Assembly (NCBI GenBank): GCA_036897525.1
Contig: JAYMTJ010000010.1
Span: forward strand, 62,001-126,000
DNA from: Pelargonium x hortorum
Lineage: Eukaryota; Streptophyta; Magnoliopsida; Geraniales; Geraniaceae
Reading direction: 5' to 3'
DNA length: 64,000 nt
The translations under genes and the position numbers were made by a program. This document shows positions 27,890 to 40,260 of this stretch, one piece after another (position 1 is the first letter of the stretch; each line of letters starts with the position of its first letter). The notes under the pieces were generated by a model, which had not been told where the DNA came from, did no database searches, and saw only the letters and a list, made by a program, of their open reading frames with translations.

Positions 27890-27950
27890 GTGTATGAAAG
27901 ACAGGTATAGCTACTAAGACTAAGACAAAAGAAGGGTTCAAGTCCCATAA
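27890..27950 (+). repeat. Purine-rich repeat scrap joined to a T-arm-like scrap
   Basis: The phrase GACAGGTATAGCTACTAAGA matches the GGTATAGCTC word of the purine-rich family seen at 32.5, 44.3 and (minus) 48.4 kb. It runs directly into AGGGTTCAAGTCCC at about 27934-27947, which fits a tRNA T-arm (GGG/CCC stem, TTCAAGT loop). No D-arm or anticodon arm is present. I infer two remnants side by side. The T-arm match is short. Confidence 0.35.
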
Positions 27951-30900
27951 CACTAGTACAAAACCACTATTCCTTTATTTTAAACTGGAAACCTGTGACC
28001 CTCTCTGTATAACCATAAGTATACTAGGAGCCCTACTCTTTTCTTTTAACTTTTCCCGCAAAAGTCTTCAACTACCCAATCAAATCTCTCCTCCCTTCGA
28101 GTTATAGGACTTTTTAGATCAAATTTGGAACAAGCGACTAGGTGTGCCAGGGGAAAAGCTTCTAGTCTCTTATATTTATGAATCTTGATGTCTGCCTACA
28201 GGTTTAGAATACAGAATAAGTCACAAAGTGAGAGTAGATTAATTGAAAACTATAAGAGACATAGTTTCCCTATAACTTTTGGCCCCCGATATTTCATAGT
28301 CTTCGTTTTTTAGGTAGTTTTTTTGATATACGAAAGACTATAGTTTTTTCCTTGCGATTTTAGTACGCTAAATTTCCATATTTAGGGAGTTTCCCTCTTT
28401 AAAAATGGAATCGAGAAGCTAGGAAGTTTCGAAGGTTTTTTTTAGGTGTTATAAATTTCTATTCCGGTAGAGAACGAGCTCTTTTCATCCAGGTTTTTTG
28501 CAAGATTGTTACCTCACCTTTCATACAGAATTCTAGAGTTTGGGTCTGGGAATTTAAGGATTTAACAAAGTAATTAAGGCACCAGTTTTTAACCTATTTT
28601 ATTCCTTAAGAGTCGATATTATGTCACGGGTATATATCTTAAATTCTTTGTGTCACTTTCTTAGGCCCTCTAAATTAATGTCTTTAAGTGCTATGCTTGC
28701 AGGTAAATCAGGTCTCTTTTATGCTAGACATAATCGGTTTGGAACAGTTCCTAGGTCCTTGAGTTAAAAAACCTTTTATTACTTCTCTTTTAACTTGTGT
28801 GCATTTCTTGCTATTGGAATTTGAAAACTCAGTTACTCCCGCTAAACTTTCTGAGTTTGTTTTATAGAGCCCGGGAAGTTTCCTTTTCGTATCAATATAC
28901 CTTTTAAAATTCACTATACGTCCCTTTTTAATTTAGAAAGAGGTGCTTCGGATAGATATTTGTCTTACGATATATGGTTATGTTAGGGTTAAAAAGTTTA
29001 TGCTGGCCGCTTAAACAAGTTTTTAGCGGGGTAAATGCAAGTAAATATTTATTAGTAAGGTAGGTACCACCGAAATATCTAAAATCAGAGTCTTTTTCTA
29101 TTTTTTTACAAACTTCGTAAGTTTTTTCATTATCTTTTTTGCTCGTTTTAACCCGTACTGCGGCACCCCCCAAGACACGAAAAAGGTCAGAGACTGAAAT
29201 GAAAGCATCTGAGTCTAATTACTAAATTATAGGAGTTTCCCTTCTGTCGGAGCCCCTCCCATACTGCACTGCTATTGGTGAGGATCCTAGGAATTCTGAA
29301 AATACTTCTGATCTAAGACGAAGTGTTGGCATTAATTAAAGAAAGACAGCTACAAATACAAAAACTCTAACTCCGTATTAAAATAAAAAAGGGCCTTAAC
29401 ACTCGAATTTTCCTATATCCCCCATTTTTTGCGAGTGTCATAATTGATAAAAATCAGTATTGGCTGAGAAAGAAGTGGAATACCTCAAAATCTTTCCCTT
29501 TTAATTAAAGGACCTGCTATGTGCCTTTGTAACAAAATAAAGATTCCCGCCGGGATATTGGGAAAAAAAAACACTCGAAAGTCAACAAAATCTAAACTGA
29601 GAAAGCTTAAAAAAGGAATAGGTAAAAGGAGGCTCTTTTCCGTGAGAGCAAAGAGAGGTTTACATTACACTAAGTGAGGAGCTTTTAAAGGAAATAGATT
29701 CTAAGAGTAGGGGGAAGTCTCGTTTGTTATATTATTACTAGTAAGTCTAAACTTAGCCCATAAAATATTGAATTTTAAGTCTATTTCTATAAATTCCTTA
29801 TAATTCCTAGTTTGATTCTACGAGAGTCTGGAATATAATATATAGTTTGCGAAACACTCCCTTTTTTTAACCGAAAACTAGGACTTGCTTCCTCTGGATC
29901 TTGAATGAAAGCTTTCGTTAGTCTTACCGACAATCTTTCTTATGAGTGTACTAGGCGTCCTTTGGGGGCTTACTGTGTCTTATATTGACTACTGCGATTG
30001 CTGGAGTGGAGGTCATTTCCTTAGAGTAGTTATTGTTATAGATTGTATTACTAGAGGCTGTCCTTCCTTATAACCACCAAGAAAAAGAAGACAAATTACT
30101 ACCTAGAGAAAACAAGAATCTAAAAGGGGAAAACTAAGAAATTCAGGGATTTTAAAGAGTACTAAACTTTTTATTAGTAAATAAAAATACCAGAAAGCTC
30201 ATGATTATGAATAGAGACTAAACAATATCGAAATGATTCTCCAGAATATCATTTATCCTCCGCCGAAAAGCTACTTTGTCTTTCAAGCAAAGACTCCACA
30301 AAAAGCCTGTCGTTACCGGCTAGAATATATCGCTAGTTTATAGGCACTCGGTAAGGTGTTTAGCCCTACTTTATACGGAACTCCACTAGAACTATTACCC
30401 CCGGAATCTCTTGACAACGTATTAAGGATAACTTTCTCGTACCTTGGAAACCCGGAGCTATAAGAATACAATGTGTTAAAAAAAAGATATGGGGATATCC
30501 TGCATATGTATGTAAAGTCCTATATCGTATTATTTTAAGAGATTTCAAATTTAAGACAGGACTGCTCAGTGATTCTTGTGTGTGTTATTGCACATAACTG
30601 TAACTCAGTTTAGTTTATTAAGAAGCAAATCACTTTTGACATAGAATTTCAAATTGAAAAGGAAGCCTAAATTATGTACCTTTCTAGGATTGCAAATGAA
30701 CAAAAAAGTGGAGGAAATCCCTGATGAAGTGATGAAGTCTATCGGGGTGTATATGCTGTGAAAAACTGCGTCTTAGTTTATAAAAATGGGAACTCGTTGA
30801 GTAAGAGGTATAATAAGCTATGGCTTGTTGATAAAGAACTTTTTGGTTTACAATTCCGGACAGCAGTTTGTGCGCTATACGTTTAGGACTTAGTAATAAT

Positions 30901-31360
30901 TTCGAAATTTTAATTCATTCCTGGTTTAGATAATAGAACTTACACGTAAGCCCCTGTCTATGTATTCTCTCGGGTATTTCTCTTTTCTTGAATTTTGATG
31001 CAAACTTTTCTACCATATAGAGGAAAGACAGGAGGCGTCCTTTTGGACGAAGAATTGGAGGAAGTCCTTTCTTTCATATTAGCGCATTCCCTAAGTTAAG
31101 TAGGAAGCGAAGATCAAACGCTTACGTTGAAAGATAGACATACTAATAAGTAGTTAAGCTCTCTGTACCGGGTCCCCAGAAGGTTTATCTTCTTCGGTTT
31201 CTCTTCGTAATTACTGAAATAACCATTCTTGAAAAGCTTGTTCTTGTAAGTCAGAAGGTCAAAGCTGTCCCAAGTCGGTGAATTATGAATAGATACTAGA
31301 TTCACTTATTGTAAACTTAGACTTTACTCCACCAAAAGACTTCCCTTCTTCTTAGGTATC
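27951..31360. other. Non-coding AT-rich stretch
   Basis: No gene was recognised. The 81- and 68-codon minus-strand frames near 28.7-29.2 kb have no motif. An eight-base unit, GATGAAGT, is duplicated in tandem at 30723-30738. Confidence 0.6.
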
Positions 31361-31660
31361 CGCCCTTTCCCGGGCTAGGTTGTCATAAACCTTCTCATCT
31401 GAACAACTGTAAACCCATATGTCCATGTCAGCCTGGTACACTCTAAATGTCTTCTTGTTCGGATTAAGTGTAACCTAAGCAAAGGGCTAGGGAAGTTAGT
31501 GATAGCACAGTCTGTGGAACTACCCATCAATCAATCTCATGAAGGTATAATAGATCCTGCCTGTATTAGACACCCGTAAAGAATCTAAGGGTTTTCCTGT
31601 AGCATGAAAATCAATTCTATGACCTCTAAATCGACTTATTTCTTCAATTGAAGCTCCGAT

Positions 31661-31698
31661 TAAGGTAAGGGGTAAGGGTAAGGGTAAGGGTAAGGTAG
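31661..31698 (+). repeat. GGTAA/GGGTAA microsatellite tract
   Basis: The tract starts with TAAGGTAAGG and continues as GGGTAA units (at least three perfect), ending TAAGGTAGG. It is related to the pentamer tract at 13270. The unit is TAAGGG, not the TTAGGG telomere unit, so I do not call it telomeric. Confidence 0.8.
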
Positions 31699-32160
31699 GT
31701 TTTTATCTCAGGCTCTTATTCCGTTGATTTTAAGGTATAAAGACCCTGTTTCGTTAGTTTTTAAAGCATAAAAGCTCCCAATTCAGGATCTTGATTAACC
31801 TCCCAATCTTTGTATTTGAGACTAATTACCCCTGTGTTAACTAGTTTGTTAGCTAGGAGAACTACTCTTGACACTCTTGACTGAGCTAAGGAGAATGGCT
31901 ATTGCTTGACAGAGGAACTACACTCGATACAAGGGATTTCTCTAGCTATTTGAGATTCCCTTGAGTTGGGATTGACCTCTCTATTGCCATTGGGATTTCA
32001 GAGGTATTTAGCAAGGGAAACCAAACCAACTAGAAATCCTCTTTGTTCTAACCAAGCTAAGAATCTTACATGCTTACTGAGTCCACTATCAGCCTCTTCT
32101 TAGTGTAGATAGGAGTTGTAGGAAGAGGAATCCCCACAACAAGGAGAGTAAGACCTATAG

Positions 32161-32460
32161 AGTGCAGTTCCTAAGAAAGAAGGCATAGCTCGTACAGCTC
32201 TTAAGAAAACCAAGAGTATGAAAACAAGGTTACAGAAGAGTGAGAAAGCTTTAAAGACTACTAAGAAGGCGGGTATAACTAAGAGAAGTCTAGCTCTTAT
32301 TAGAAGGACTCCTAAGAAAACTGTTATCAAGATAGAGAGTCTAATAGCTGTGAATCAGATAGAGACACTTAAAAGCAATTGCCAGGAGAAAGGTATGTAT
32401 GAAATGACTTTAACAAGTAAGACTATCTATTCCACATCTAAACTAATAAAGCTAGAGTAA
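32161..32460 (+). repeat. 90-bp tandem repeat, two units, with lysine-rich open frame
   Basis: Two units start at 32173 (AAGAAAGAAGGCATAGCT) and 32263 (AAGAAGGCGGGTATAACT), exactly 90 bases apart. One frame stays open from after a stop at 32158 to a stop at 32458-32460, with an ATG at 32218. The units read K-K-E-G-I-A-R-T-A-L-K-K-T and K-K-A-G-I-T-K-R-S-L-A-L-I, so they align at protein level as about 30-residue repeats rich in K, T, S and A. There is no signal peptide or membrane segment. A short basic repeat protein is possible. A minisatellite whose purine-rich text happens to lack stops is at least as likely. This is the clearest copy of a dispersed family. Confidence 0.55.
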
Positions 32461-32499
32461 TACAACTCCTAGAATACCTATCTATATTAACTATAAGCC

Positions 32500-32600
32500 A
32501 GGTAATGCATATAGTAGAGATACCCGATTAGCTACAGACTAAGAAAGGTATAGCTCTAATCACTCTATTTGGTATCTTACTCAGAGCTAAACCCTAGGAA
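32500..32600 (+). repeat. Purine-rich dispersed repeat fragment
   Basis: ACTAAGAAAGGTATAGCTCT at about 32540-32559 repeats the family phrase AAG-GGTATAGCTC found at 32.2, 44.3, 46.4 and (minus) 48.4 and 55.9 kb. The rest is too diverged to align by eye. Confidence 0.4.
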
Positions 32601-33084
32601 CTTGAATCTGACACTACAGTCACGCTGACTCATACTCATTTAGAAAGTTCTTCTATCTAAGCTAAAGCTCACCTTATCAGCCTTTTAGAAAGTCTTTAAT
32701 GAAGATAGGTCAACTCAATCTTAATCATGACAGATTAGTTCTTTTGCTTTGTGTTTTGATAACAGAAACGGATTCTATTCTAAGCTGATAGACGGTAAAG
32801 GAGGAAGACACTACATACAGAATACAATTTCTTGTTATTATTCTAATGTTCTTTTGAGGGTATTGCCCGGATTGTATACTGTTTACGAGGGAAAACTTTT
32901 CTGTGTTCTAACCACTTGGAGTCTTTCCAGTTTGAGTCTTTCTTGGGAGCCTTCTGAATTACAAGGTATAGAATCTCTTTGCGGGTCAATAGCTCTTTCT
33001 GTTTGCTGTACCAATTCTTTAGAACCCTACAATACTAACGCATTGCCTCCCTTGACTTTGCCTGCCGAAACTATAATAACCACT

Positions 33085-33260
33085 TGCTGCTAAGTCTAGC
33101 TCCTATTCCTTTAGCACCTAAGATGTATAGCTCTCAAAAACAAGTATCTATAACTATAGAATACAAGAATATAATACTAATTCCTAAGACTGGGAACCCT
33201 AACTGCAAGCTCCATAAGAAAGGTATCCCCCATAATAAGAGGCGGTCTCTCATCCTAACA
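33085..33260 (+). repeat. Purine-rich dispersed repeat, diverged copy
   Basis: AAGTCTAGCTCCTATT and GATGTATAGCTCTCA are followed by CTATAGAATACAAG and CCATAAGAAAGGTATC. These match, in order, the GTCTAGCTC..CTAAGA..AAGATAGA layout at 32.3 kb. A 74-codon frame covers the region but shows no family motif. Confidence 0.35.
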
Positions 33261-33375
33261 ACAAGTGTACTGATGAGCTCCTTAAGAGTCTACAGTTTTC
33301 GGTATTAAGAAAGATGGGTGACAGAATTAATGGTAAGAGTTTTCTATCTTAGCAAGCTCCCTTACTAAATCCAAG

Positions 33376-33950
33376 CTGGGAAGTTCTTTAAAGAATTGTT
33401 CTAGCCTGCCAAGTCAGTGTTGCTAAACTCTAAGGAAGTGCTGCTGCTAATGGAAGTTGATGGTGAAAGACAGTGTTGCTAACTTGCTCTTGGAAAGCTA
33501 TCCTATCTATTGACATTGCTGGTAAAGACTGAAACTGTTCTAATGACAGTACCTTTTGTGAATGCTTTAACACTGCCAACTTTAGAACCCAATCGAACTC
33601 TAATCTAAATCCCCGCTTTCCACTTGCTGCCTTGTCATCCGAAACTCTAAAATCTACTTGTTCTAATTCTATTGACTTAGCTGGCACAGAAAGGACTCTA
33701 AGCTTGCAGCTTATGAAACCAGTGCATTTTAGCTCCTTTAACCTCAAACCAACTCGTCATCCTCCCTTTTCATCCGAACCCTAACCTCCGACTTACCTAA
33801 CTGATCTAGTGTCCTAAGCCTTCGGCAAATGAGAATATTGTTGCTAATGGATAGCGACCCGATTCCATGTGTTGCTAAGCGAAACAAGCTATCTAAGCTA
33901 TAACAGTCGGTAATAACAGAATATCTTTGTAAGGAGTAGAACATAATCTT
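33376..33950. repeat. Second dispersed repeat family, copy A
   Basis: This patch is rich in ACTCTAA, TGCTAA and CATCCGAA words. It shares with 49.0-49.8 kb the words TTCGGCAAATGA (about 33830; 49024), TTTTCATCCGAA (about 33766; 49765) and CTGCCAACT followed by TAG (about 33575; 49550). CATCCGAA occurs twice within the patch, once before ACTCT and once before CCCTA. The minus strand has a 105-codon frame without recognisable domains. The order of shared words differs between the two patches, so this is not a simple segmental copy. I infer a shared, shuffled and decayed source sequence. Confidence 0.4.
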
Positions 33951-34399
33951 CTTTATGTTTTGTTGTTAGGATTCCTTAGAGAGTTTAGTCCTAATTAATT
34001 CTGTAAGATAGTTTAGGAAGCTACTCTCTTACTCTTACTGGTGCTAAGGAAAGCGAGCTGATTCCAAGCTAAGGACTAAGCTGGCTAAGGAGGAAATTCT
34101 ATGTCTTTAGAGATATGAACTAACTAAAGTCAAGATTTAAGAATTCCTTATAAGTGATTCTTTAATTAAAGGTAGCAGAATTCTCTATCAATTGATAAGT
34201 AATAACAAACATTAATTATATCCCTTTACATCCGGTGCTAGAAGACTTCCTTTAATAGTTACCTGTGACTTCCTCTTATAACCTTTAACCAGGATCAGAA
34301 AGAAAACACCTCTATATACTACAGCCCTTTACCAGAAACCCTAGCTAGTAATAGAACACCTCTTCCATTCTAAGTTTTGCATGACACTTTCGGAAACCC

Positions 34400-37300
34400 G
34401 GTACGTGATATATAACTCCTACTTAATAACAAGAGGGCGTCGAGTAAACAGTGGTTAATTCACTTTCTGAGGAGTCATTCCTTTTGCAATAGAATGGTCC
34501 CTTTTTAGGTTACACTTATAAGACTTTACGGCTATGATATGCGCTTTTCATTCGGTTCTATTTTATCAATTAGTATAGATGAAAAGGGGTTACTGGATTT
34601 CGCTTATGACCGTGCCAAAATGAAAGCTATTACGTATCTAAAAGAGCCCCTAACTAACAAAGCTTAGTATTCTAACTCACGTTTACACTTGTTATGAAAC
34701 TCTAATCACAACACTTTTGTGTGCCTTGGTATTATGAGAAGAGAATAGTTTAGAATTTAGAGTCAGTCTATAAACTCTGATCTTGAGTATCTGGATTTGA
34801 CTCTCATTACGTAGGTATTGAGCACCAGAATTGATTATATAAGCCCAGGTTTCCTAATTTCCTTTTCTAAAGAATAACTAAGAATAATCAGGGATATTCG
34901 ATAAACTGAGTATTGTATTTCTAAAGCAAGTGTATTCTCGGTTTTCTACAAGCTAAATAGATTTTCTAAGAATTAAAAAAGGGATACTTATTAAGTCGAA
35001 TCTTTCTAGCTAAAAAGTCTGTTGGAAGCTGGGGTGTTTATATAGGGGGGTTAAGGTAGTTAAGGCAAATAGACATCTATTTTGGTATATTTTGATGAGT
35101 TGAAATTGAAGGGATTCTTCTAAATGTGTATTAAAAAGACTAAGTGAGGCACCTTTATCTAGCAACGAAACCTTTTCCCGTAGATGAATAAATGGATCCT
35201 TACTGAACTTACTGGTATTTCCCTTAAATAATTCACTCGTAACAGGAGGCAAACTGAAGACGCGACTACTTTCAAACTATAAACTCTATTGATTAAATCA
35301 AAGCTACCCTCAGATCACATGTGAAGGTTCAGATCGCAGAGTTCAATTCTAATGCTTTTTGGTTTTGGCTTCTACTTAGTTTCTTTCCTTGACTTTATAA
35401 AAAAAGAAACTAAGGTTCAGTTATATAGCTACTACGAAGCTAGCCATATTCTAATCAATGAGTAGGAATTCTTTTTATACTTAGGTTAGGAGAAAAAGCT
35501 ATATGAATCTGTTCTTACAAAAGTCTAGTAATTTGGAGTCACATAATATATTCAATCTGTAGTCAAAAAGTCTAGCTATTAGTATTAGGAATCTCTCTAC
35601 TTCTAGTTCTTAATTAGACAGAGAAACCTTAGGAATTTTCTATACTCTTAGACACACCTATCATTAAAGAGAGAGTTCCTCTAAAATCTTAGTTTCAGTT
35701 TTGTTCCTTTGAATTCTGTGTTTCTTTTAGGAAGGGCCCTGTAAGATCCAATTTATATAAGGAATCCCCGGCCGACCTATATTACAGCCAGCTGCTTGTG
35801 CATAAGTTACGAGACATACTTCATTATCTTGCCTGAGTTCGTTGAGTAAAGACTCTCATTAGACCTAAAGCGCGTATTTCTATTCTATTGGGATTAAGGA
35901 ACAAGTATTATGGAATCATACGTGAAAGACTTCTTCCACTATCCCCTAGTTTCGTAAACTCCGTCAGCCTACCACTGCTCGGAAAAGAGAAAAGAGATGA
36001 ATTATTGGTACTTGACAATTCTAGATATAAGTTTTTCTTTAAAGAGTCTATTTCTGGGTTTTACTTGTGATTTTTTTCTTTTTTAATCGTCTCCCTTATA
36101 ATACCATAAAAATGGAGTATGAAATCATACCTAACGAGTATCAATTTGTGTACCCGCTATAGATCCTAGCCTAAACTTTGACGTGTCTTAACTTAGCTCA
36201 GACTCAGAAGATATCCCGCCTAGACCTTACTATACGAATAGGAAAACAAAAAGACTAGTCAAACCCTTACTTCCATACTTATAGTTATAACTCGATCCTT
36301 TTATGGGATAAGCCCCTTTTGGCTTATTGTGATAGATTTATAAGTGTAACTTTAGTATTCATTTTGGTGCCTATAAAGATGACTTTAACCCTCGTTTAAA
36401 AGATAGTTACGAAAGAAAGTATGACTAGAAAATTTTTAAGAAATCCTTTATATGTACACGATATGTAAAAAATCCTTAGTGCACCCTTCTCTTCTTTCGG
36501 TACCTAAGCTAAAACTAGATTTTGTAGGGTTTAGTCTTAATCTTGTTTGTTGATTTCCTATCCGTACAAATTTCGGATCAACTAGCCATCCCCTTGTGGA
36601 TCTCCTCTTGTTTTAGAACAAATTAACCAATTAATACTCCGAGTATCTAACAGATATACATACCTCTGAAGATACCCCATAACAAGGAGAAAACCCCCTG
36701 ATTACTAACCCCAATTATCGGAGGCTTTCCTGTAGTACCAACAAAATGAATAGATAGTTCTCTAGATCTACACCGATAGGTTCTAGGGAATCCGGTTCAA
36801 AGAATTCACTTATACTGTAAAAGAACGGTAAAAAAATGCCTCAGAAGGTAGTCTGACACATGATAGAGTTGACTAAAACGAATCCGCTTCTTTGTCAAGT
36901 GAATTGTAAGAGAGTAAAAACACGTGTTTTTAGTTTTTAAGTTTAAGAGAGGCGCTTGAAAGGGAAGTCTCAGCAAATATGTAACTTAGATAAGATATTA
37001 TAAAATGAAGGGCACTTGAATGCTAAAAGTTTTCCCGGCAACTCTGGATGAAAATAGAAGGTTTACTTAGTATATTAAGGCTCTATTAATTAAGGAAGGC
37101 AAATCTGGCTAAGAGTAAATATAAAGAGTCAAAAGTTTGAACCTTGGATTCCTATGGAAAGTTTAGTAAATCCGGATAGTTTAATCAAATAGACTGAAAC
37201 CCTTATTTCAGGGGTTCAAGCTGTGTTAACTTTCATAACGTCAGACTGAGTTTCATTTTTTGTTTATTTTAGAACTTATCCTGAGACTCTTTTCTTCTCA

Positions 37301-38600
37301 CAATAATGAATACTCTGCCTATCACTATTACCCTTTACTTTAAAGCAGGCGTAATAATAAAAGCTACTCTAGTTCTTTAAACAAGGATCCGGTAGTAGAA
37401 AAACGGAGACTTTCCTTCTCATCTTAGATACATGGGAAAACCCTCGGTTCACTAAAAAAAGTATCCGTCTTATTATATAAGACTAAACTCCTGGCTTAAA
37501 ATACCAAAATAATAGTCCTTATCCTGAATTCCTGAACTAAAGGAGCTCGATTTACAATGCACTGCTAAAGCTGCACTAATCTTGACAGTTGTAAGAGTTG
37601 GAATTTGTAGTTGGACCAGCGACTCCTCTAGCAATCTATAATGCTGAGAATTCTAGTTTACCTAAAACTGATATTTATTTACGTATTAGCATAACTATTC
37701 AAGGAATGGTTCTGAGCGCTACGAAGGGCATTCTATTTAAACTTCTCGTCTGTAAGAACCACAAATTGGCTATATATACGTTAGTTTGTACCAAAAGAAT
37801 TGAAGAAAGGTCCTAGACTTGAAACCTAACTTCATTATGTTTTACCCTTATTCAAAATCTAGTAAAATTGAGACTCTCTAAGAGAAGGCCTGAAGGAATT
37901 CCCAAAAGACTTACCAATAACTAGAATCTTGCCGCGCATCTCCCCAACTGAATTCCACAAGAACTATTAAGTGTTGGGTTTTCTAGAAGTTACACTCCAA
38001 CAAGAGAGAACCTGACAAAGTTTCATGATTTCTACTTTGAGTTCTAGCCCAAGAAAGACAAAAGTTTAAAGAAAGCCCCTATTCTTAGGAAGGGGTACCC
38101 TTGAAAATGCCAATAACTCTGCTAAATACAGGATCTCTGTAACTCAAGTAACCCTTGGATGTTGTTTTTTGCGTGTTACGATGTACCTGGTAGTAAAACC
38201 TGGTTATTATAGATATAGATAATGCAGTATCGAGGTTCCATGAAAAAACATAGTAAGAAAAAGTTATATTAAGAGATTTTCCCGGTTTTGTATTTTTAGT
38301 TGTATAAAATCTAAGGCTTTTGGGGTTTTCTAGCTATTTGCCGGCTAATGGACAAAAATGCCTTGTTTTAGAAGAAAGAATAAGACCGGCATAGAGATGC
38401 TTAATATGGTAGAAATGAAGTGGTCTTAAGGAGTGTTTCCCTTTTTAAGTACAGAGGAAGGTCGGCTTTTGGCACTAAGAATCTGTAAATGTTTACGTGT
38501 TCCTTTGTTAGGATTTGCCTACAAGTTTTAACAAGTGATACGAAATAGGAAGAATACTTGTAGTTATAGTAACTCGAATCTAGTAAGTATAATATTCCTT
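34400..38600. other. Non-coding AT-rich stretch
   Basis: No gene was recognised. Frames of 80, 72 and 60 codons (35010-35252 minus, 37598-37816, 35888-36070) have no motif. T-arm-like words occur at about 35336-35355 (GCAGAGTTCAATTCT) and 37203-37217 (GGGGTTCAAGC) without supporting arms. GGATCC lies at 37385-37390. Confidence 0.55.
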
Positions 38601-38610
38601 GTTTTATTTA

Positions 38611-38675
38611 GTATGTCGAGTGGTTAGAACACAGGTTCCTGAAATTGGCATATCAGGGTTCAAGTCAAGTCGCAA
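38611..38675 (+). pseudogene. Degraded tRNA-like sequence
   Basis: The order of parts fits a tRNA: a D-arm-like GTCGAGTGGTTAGAAC, an anticodon-arm-like CAGGTTCCTGAAATTGG, and a T-arm-like CAGGGTTCAAGTC. The D-stem has two mismatches, the anticodon stem pairs weakly and there is no convincing acceptor stem. The middle resembles the remnants at 39.85 kb (plus) and 47.1 kb (minus), which also carry GGTTC..GGA/GAA text. I infer a dead tRNA gene of unknown identity. Confidence 0.45.
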
Positions 38676-39847
38676 AGGCCCATTGCTAATGTTAAGACAT
38701 GTGTTTTATATACTATGTTATATCTCTGTTTACGAAAAGCTTAGATTTAGATTGGCTTTTTTCCAAGAATCCTGGAGAAGCCTCATATTATAGCTATGAA
38801 GATACACTTTTACTATATACATGGGTTATCTAATACAATTAGCAGGTCATTACTACAATTGTAGCCCCTCAAGATTCCTCTACTATAATACAAAGCGTAG
38901 TCCATAACTAGAAAAGAGATACTGTACGACTTACAAGGTGTTCCCTATAGACTAGGACTTTACCTGGATTTAGAAGAGATAGATTTACCAGTTATCCTAG
39001 AGTTTCAAATATTCAAGTTAAAAACAAGATCTTTTTCGACTGCTTTTTAGTGGATTCGAAGGCTTGGGCCTTTTAATAGATTAATAGAAGTTCCCTATTG
39101 TTCCAATAATAGCCTACTATAAGAACTCTTACACATAGATTGAAAGACTTTAGTGAGAATTTCCGAGGAATACTGCTACCTTCCTTTTTTTGTTTGAGCG
39201 ATTGGCCAGATCCTTTGGTTAGTGTCTTTCAGCATACCCCTTATATGGGCTAGAACTCTCTAATCGTGTAAATGCGAACACGTACTTTATTTAGGACTCC
39301 TAAAACCCGTTGTACTAAGTTCTTTATGATAGATAATCAGATTACCCTCCAATAAAGAATAACATCAAACTTTTTTAGACATATGTGAAAAAGATACTTC
39401 AACCTCTCAATTTGAAATCTATAATACTTAAGAAAAACGTATTTAATCCTAACCCGAGAGCTCTGAATATTTCATTTAGTCCTGAGACCTGATATATAGA
39501 ACTGGAAAATATATACTATGAGAGTTTCCAGATTGTAAAAAGGTATTTAAAACACGCAAAGAAACTCCTTTACTTCTCAGGTTCATCTTTACCGAGTAAA
39601 CTAGCTCTTCTATTTCCTATTATACAGTCAAAAACTTTAGGGCTTAAGAGGAGTCTATCTATGAAGAAAATACTGATACAGATTTCAAGTTTAGTTAAGA
39701 GATAGGGCTCTGAAAGAAGGTATGCTTTTAAGGCCTTTTTTTCTTTCGTTTTATCCTATATAAATACTAGATTGAGTTCATCCTTAAGACTTGTCTTTCA
39801 TACTCAACTCGAATCTAGTCAGTTTAGTAGAAAGTCTTTCTATTCAG

Positions 39848-39912
39848 TGGAGTACTTGGGATTGGTAGAGCACCGGTTCGTAGGACCCGCAAGCATGGGT
39901 TCAAAAGCACAA
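39848..39912 (+). pseudogene. Degraded tRNA-like sequence
   Basis: GGGATTGGTAGAGC is a typical D-arm half and A-box. CGGTTCGTAGGACCCG pairs as an anticodon arm with GGT/ACC intact and GTA in the anticodon position (Tyr if read literally). GCATGGGTTCAAA is a T-arm half whose 3' stem strand does not pair. No acceptor stem was found. The sequence aligns through D-arm, anticodon arm and T-arm with the minus-strand remnant at 47.1 kb, but the flanks do not, so this is not a long duplicated block. Confidence 0.5.
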
Positions 39913-40260
39913 GTTAGCAAGAAAAAGACTGGGCTAGGTATTTGGAAAGTAGGTATAGGCGAAGCTCCTAAGAGTATGAAAGCTAGCAAGATACAGAGTC
40001 TGGCTATGAGTAAACTCCAGAATACAAGTACAAGTCTAATCTAAGATTTAGATATAGAGTCTAGCTCTCAGGAAGTTCCAGGTCTAGGTAAGAAAGAAGG
40101 TATGATAGGTAGAGAAGAGAGTCAGAGAAGGCTAAGAGTGTAGGTATTGAGAAAGATGTAGCTCTAAGAAAAGCAGTTACAGGTAGGAGGAAGCAAGTCA
40201 CATTTAGTATAGACCTTAAAGTTCTAGAATGTATAATAAAGAAGAGTGCAGCTTTTAAAG
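39913..40260 (+). repeat. Purine-rich dispersed repeat, long copy
   Basis: About 350 bases of AG-rich text begin immediately after the tRNA-like remnant. A frame reads K-K-K-T-G-L-G-I-W-K-V-G-I-G-E-A-P-K-S-M, then K-A-S-K-I-Q-S-L-A-M, and stops at 40042. This aligns with K-K-A-G-I-T..T-P-K-K..K-I-E-S-L of the 32.2-kb copy. DNA words shared with other copies include GCTCCTAAGAGTATGAAAGC, GAGTCTAGCTCT and GATGTAGCTCTAAGAAAAGC. Beyond the stop the text continues in other frames, so the copy is decayed. Confidence 0.5.

Larger units (their letters stand above)
31360..34400. other. Compositionally distinct repeat island
   Basis: The texture changes here. There are fewer A/T runs, more CT-rich and AG-rich words, and several longer open frames (114 codons at 32749-33093, 105 codons on minus at 33430-33747, 80 codons at 32218-32460). 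None of their products is recognisable. The purine-rich family occurs at about 32120-32600 and 33085-33260, and a second family at about 33376-33950. A GGGTAA tract opens the island. I infer a block of older repeat-derived DNA, not a gene cluster. Confidence 0.5.

Noticed and set aside
31661-31698. Telomere repeat
   Set aside because: The unit is TAAGGG, not TTAGGG or its complement, and the tract is short and internal.
32749-33093. 114-codon plus-strand open frame in the repeat island
   Set aside because: Ser/Leu/Cys-rich text without recognisable motif; lies in repeat-derived DNA, overlapped by the next frame.
33430-33747. 105-codon minus-strand open frame
   Set aside because: No recognised domain. 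It overlaps the second repeat family, whose other copies keep no such frame.
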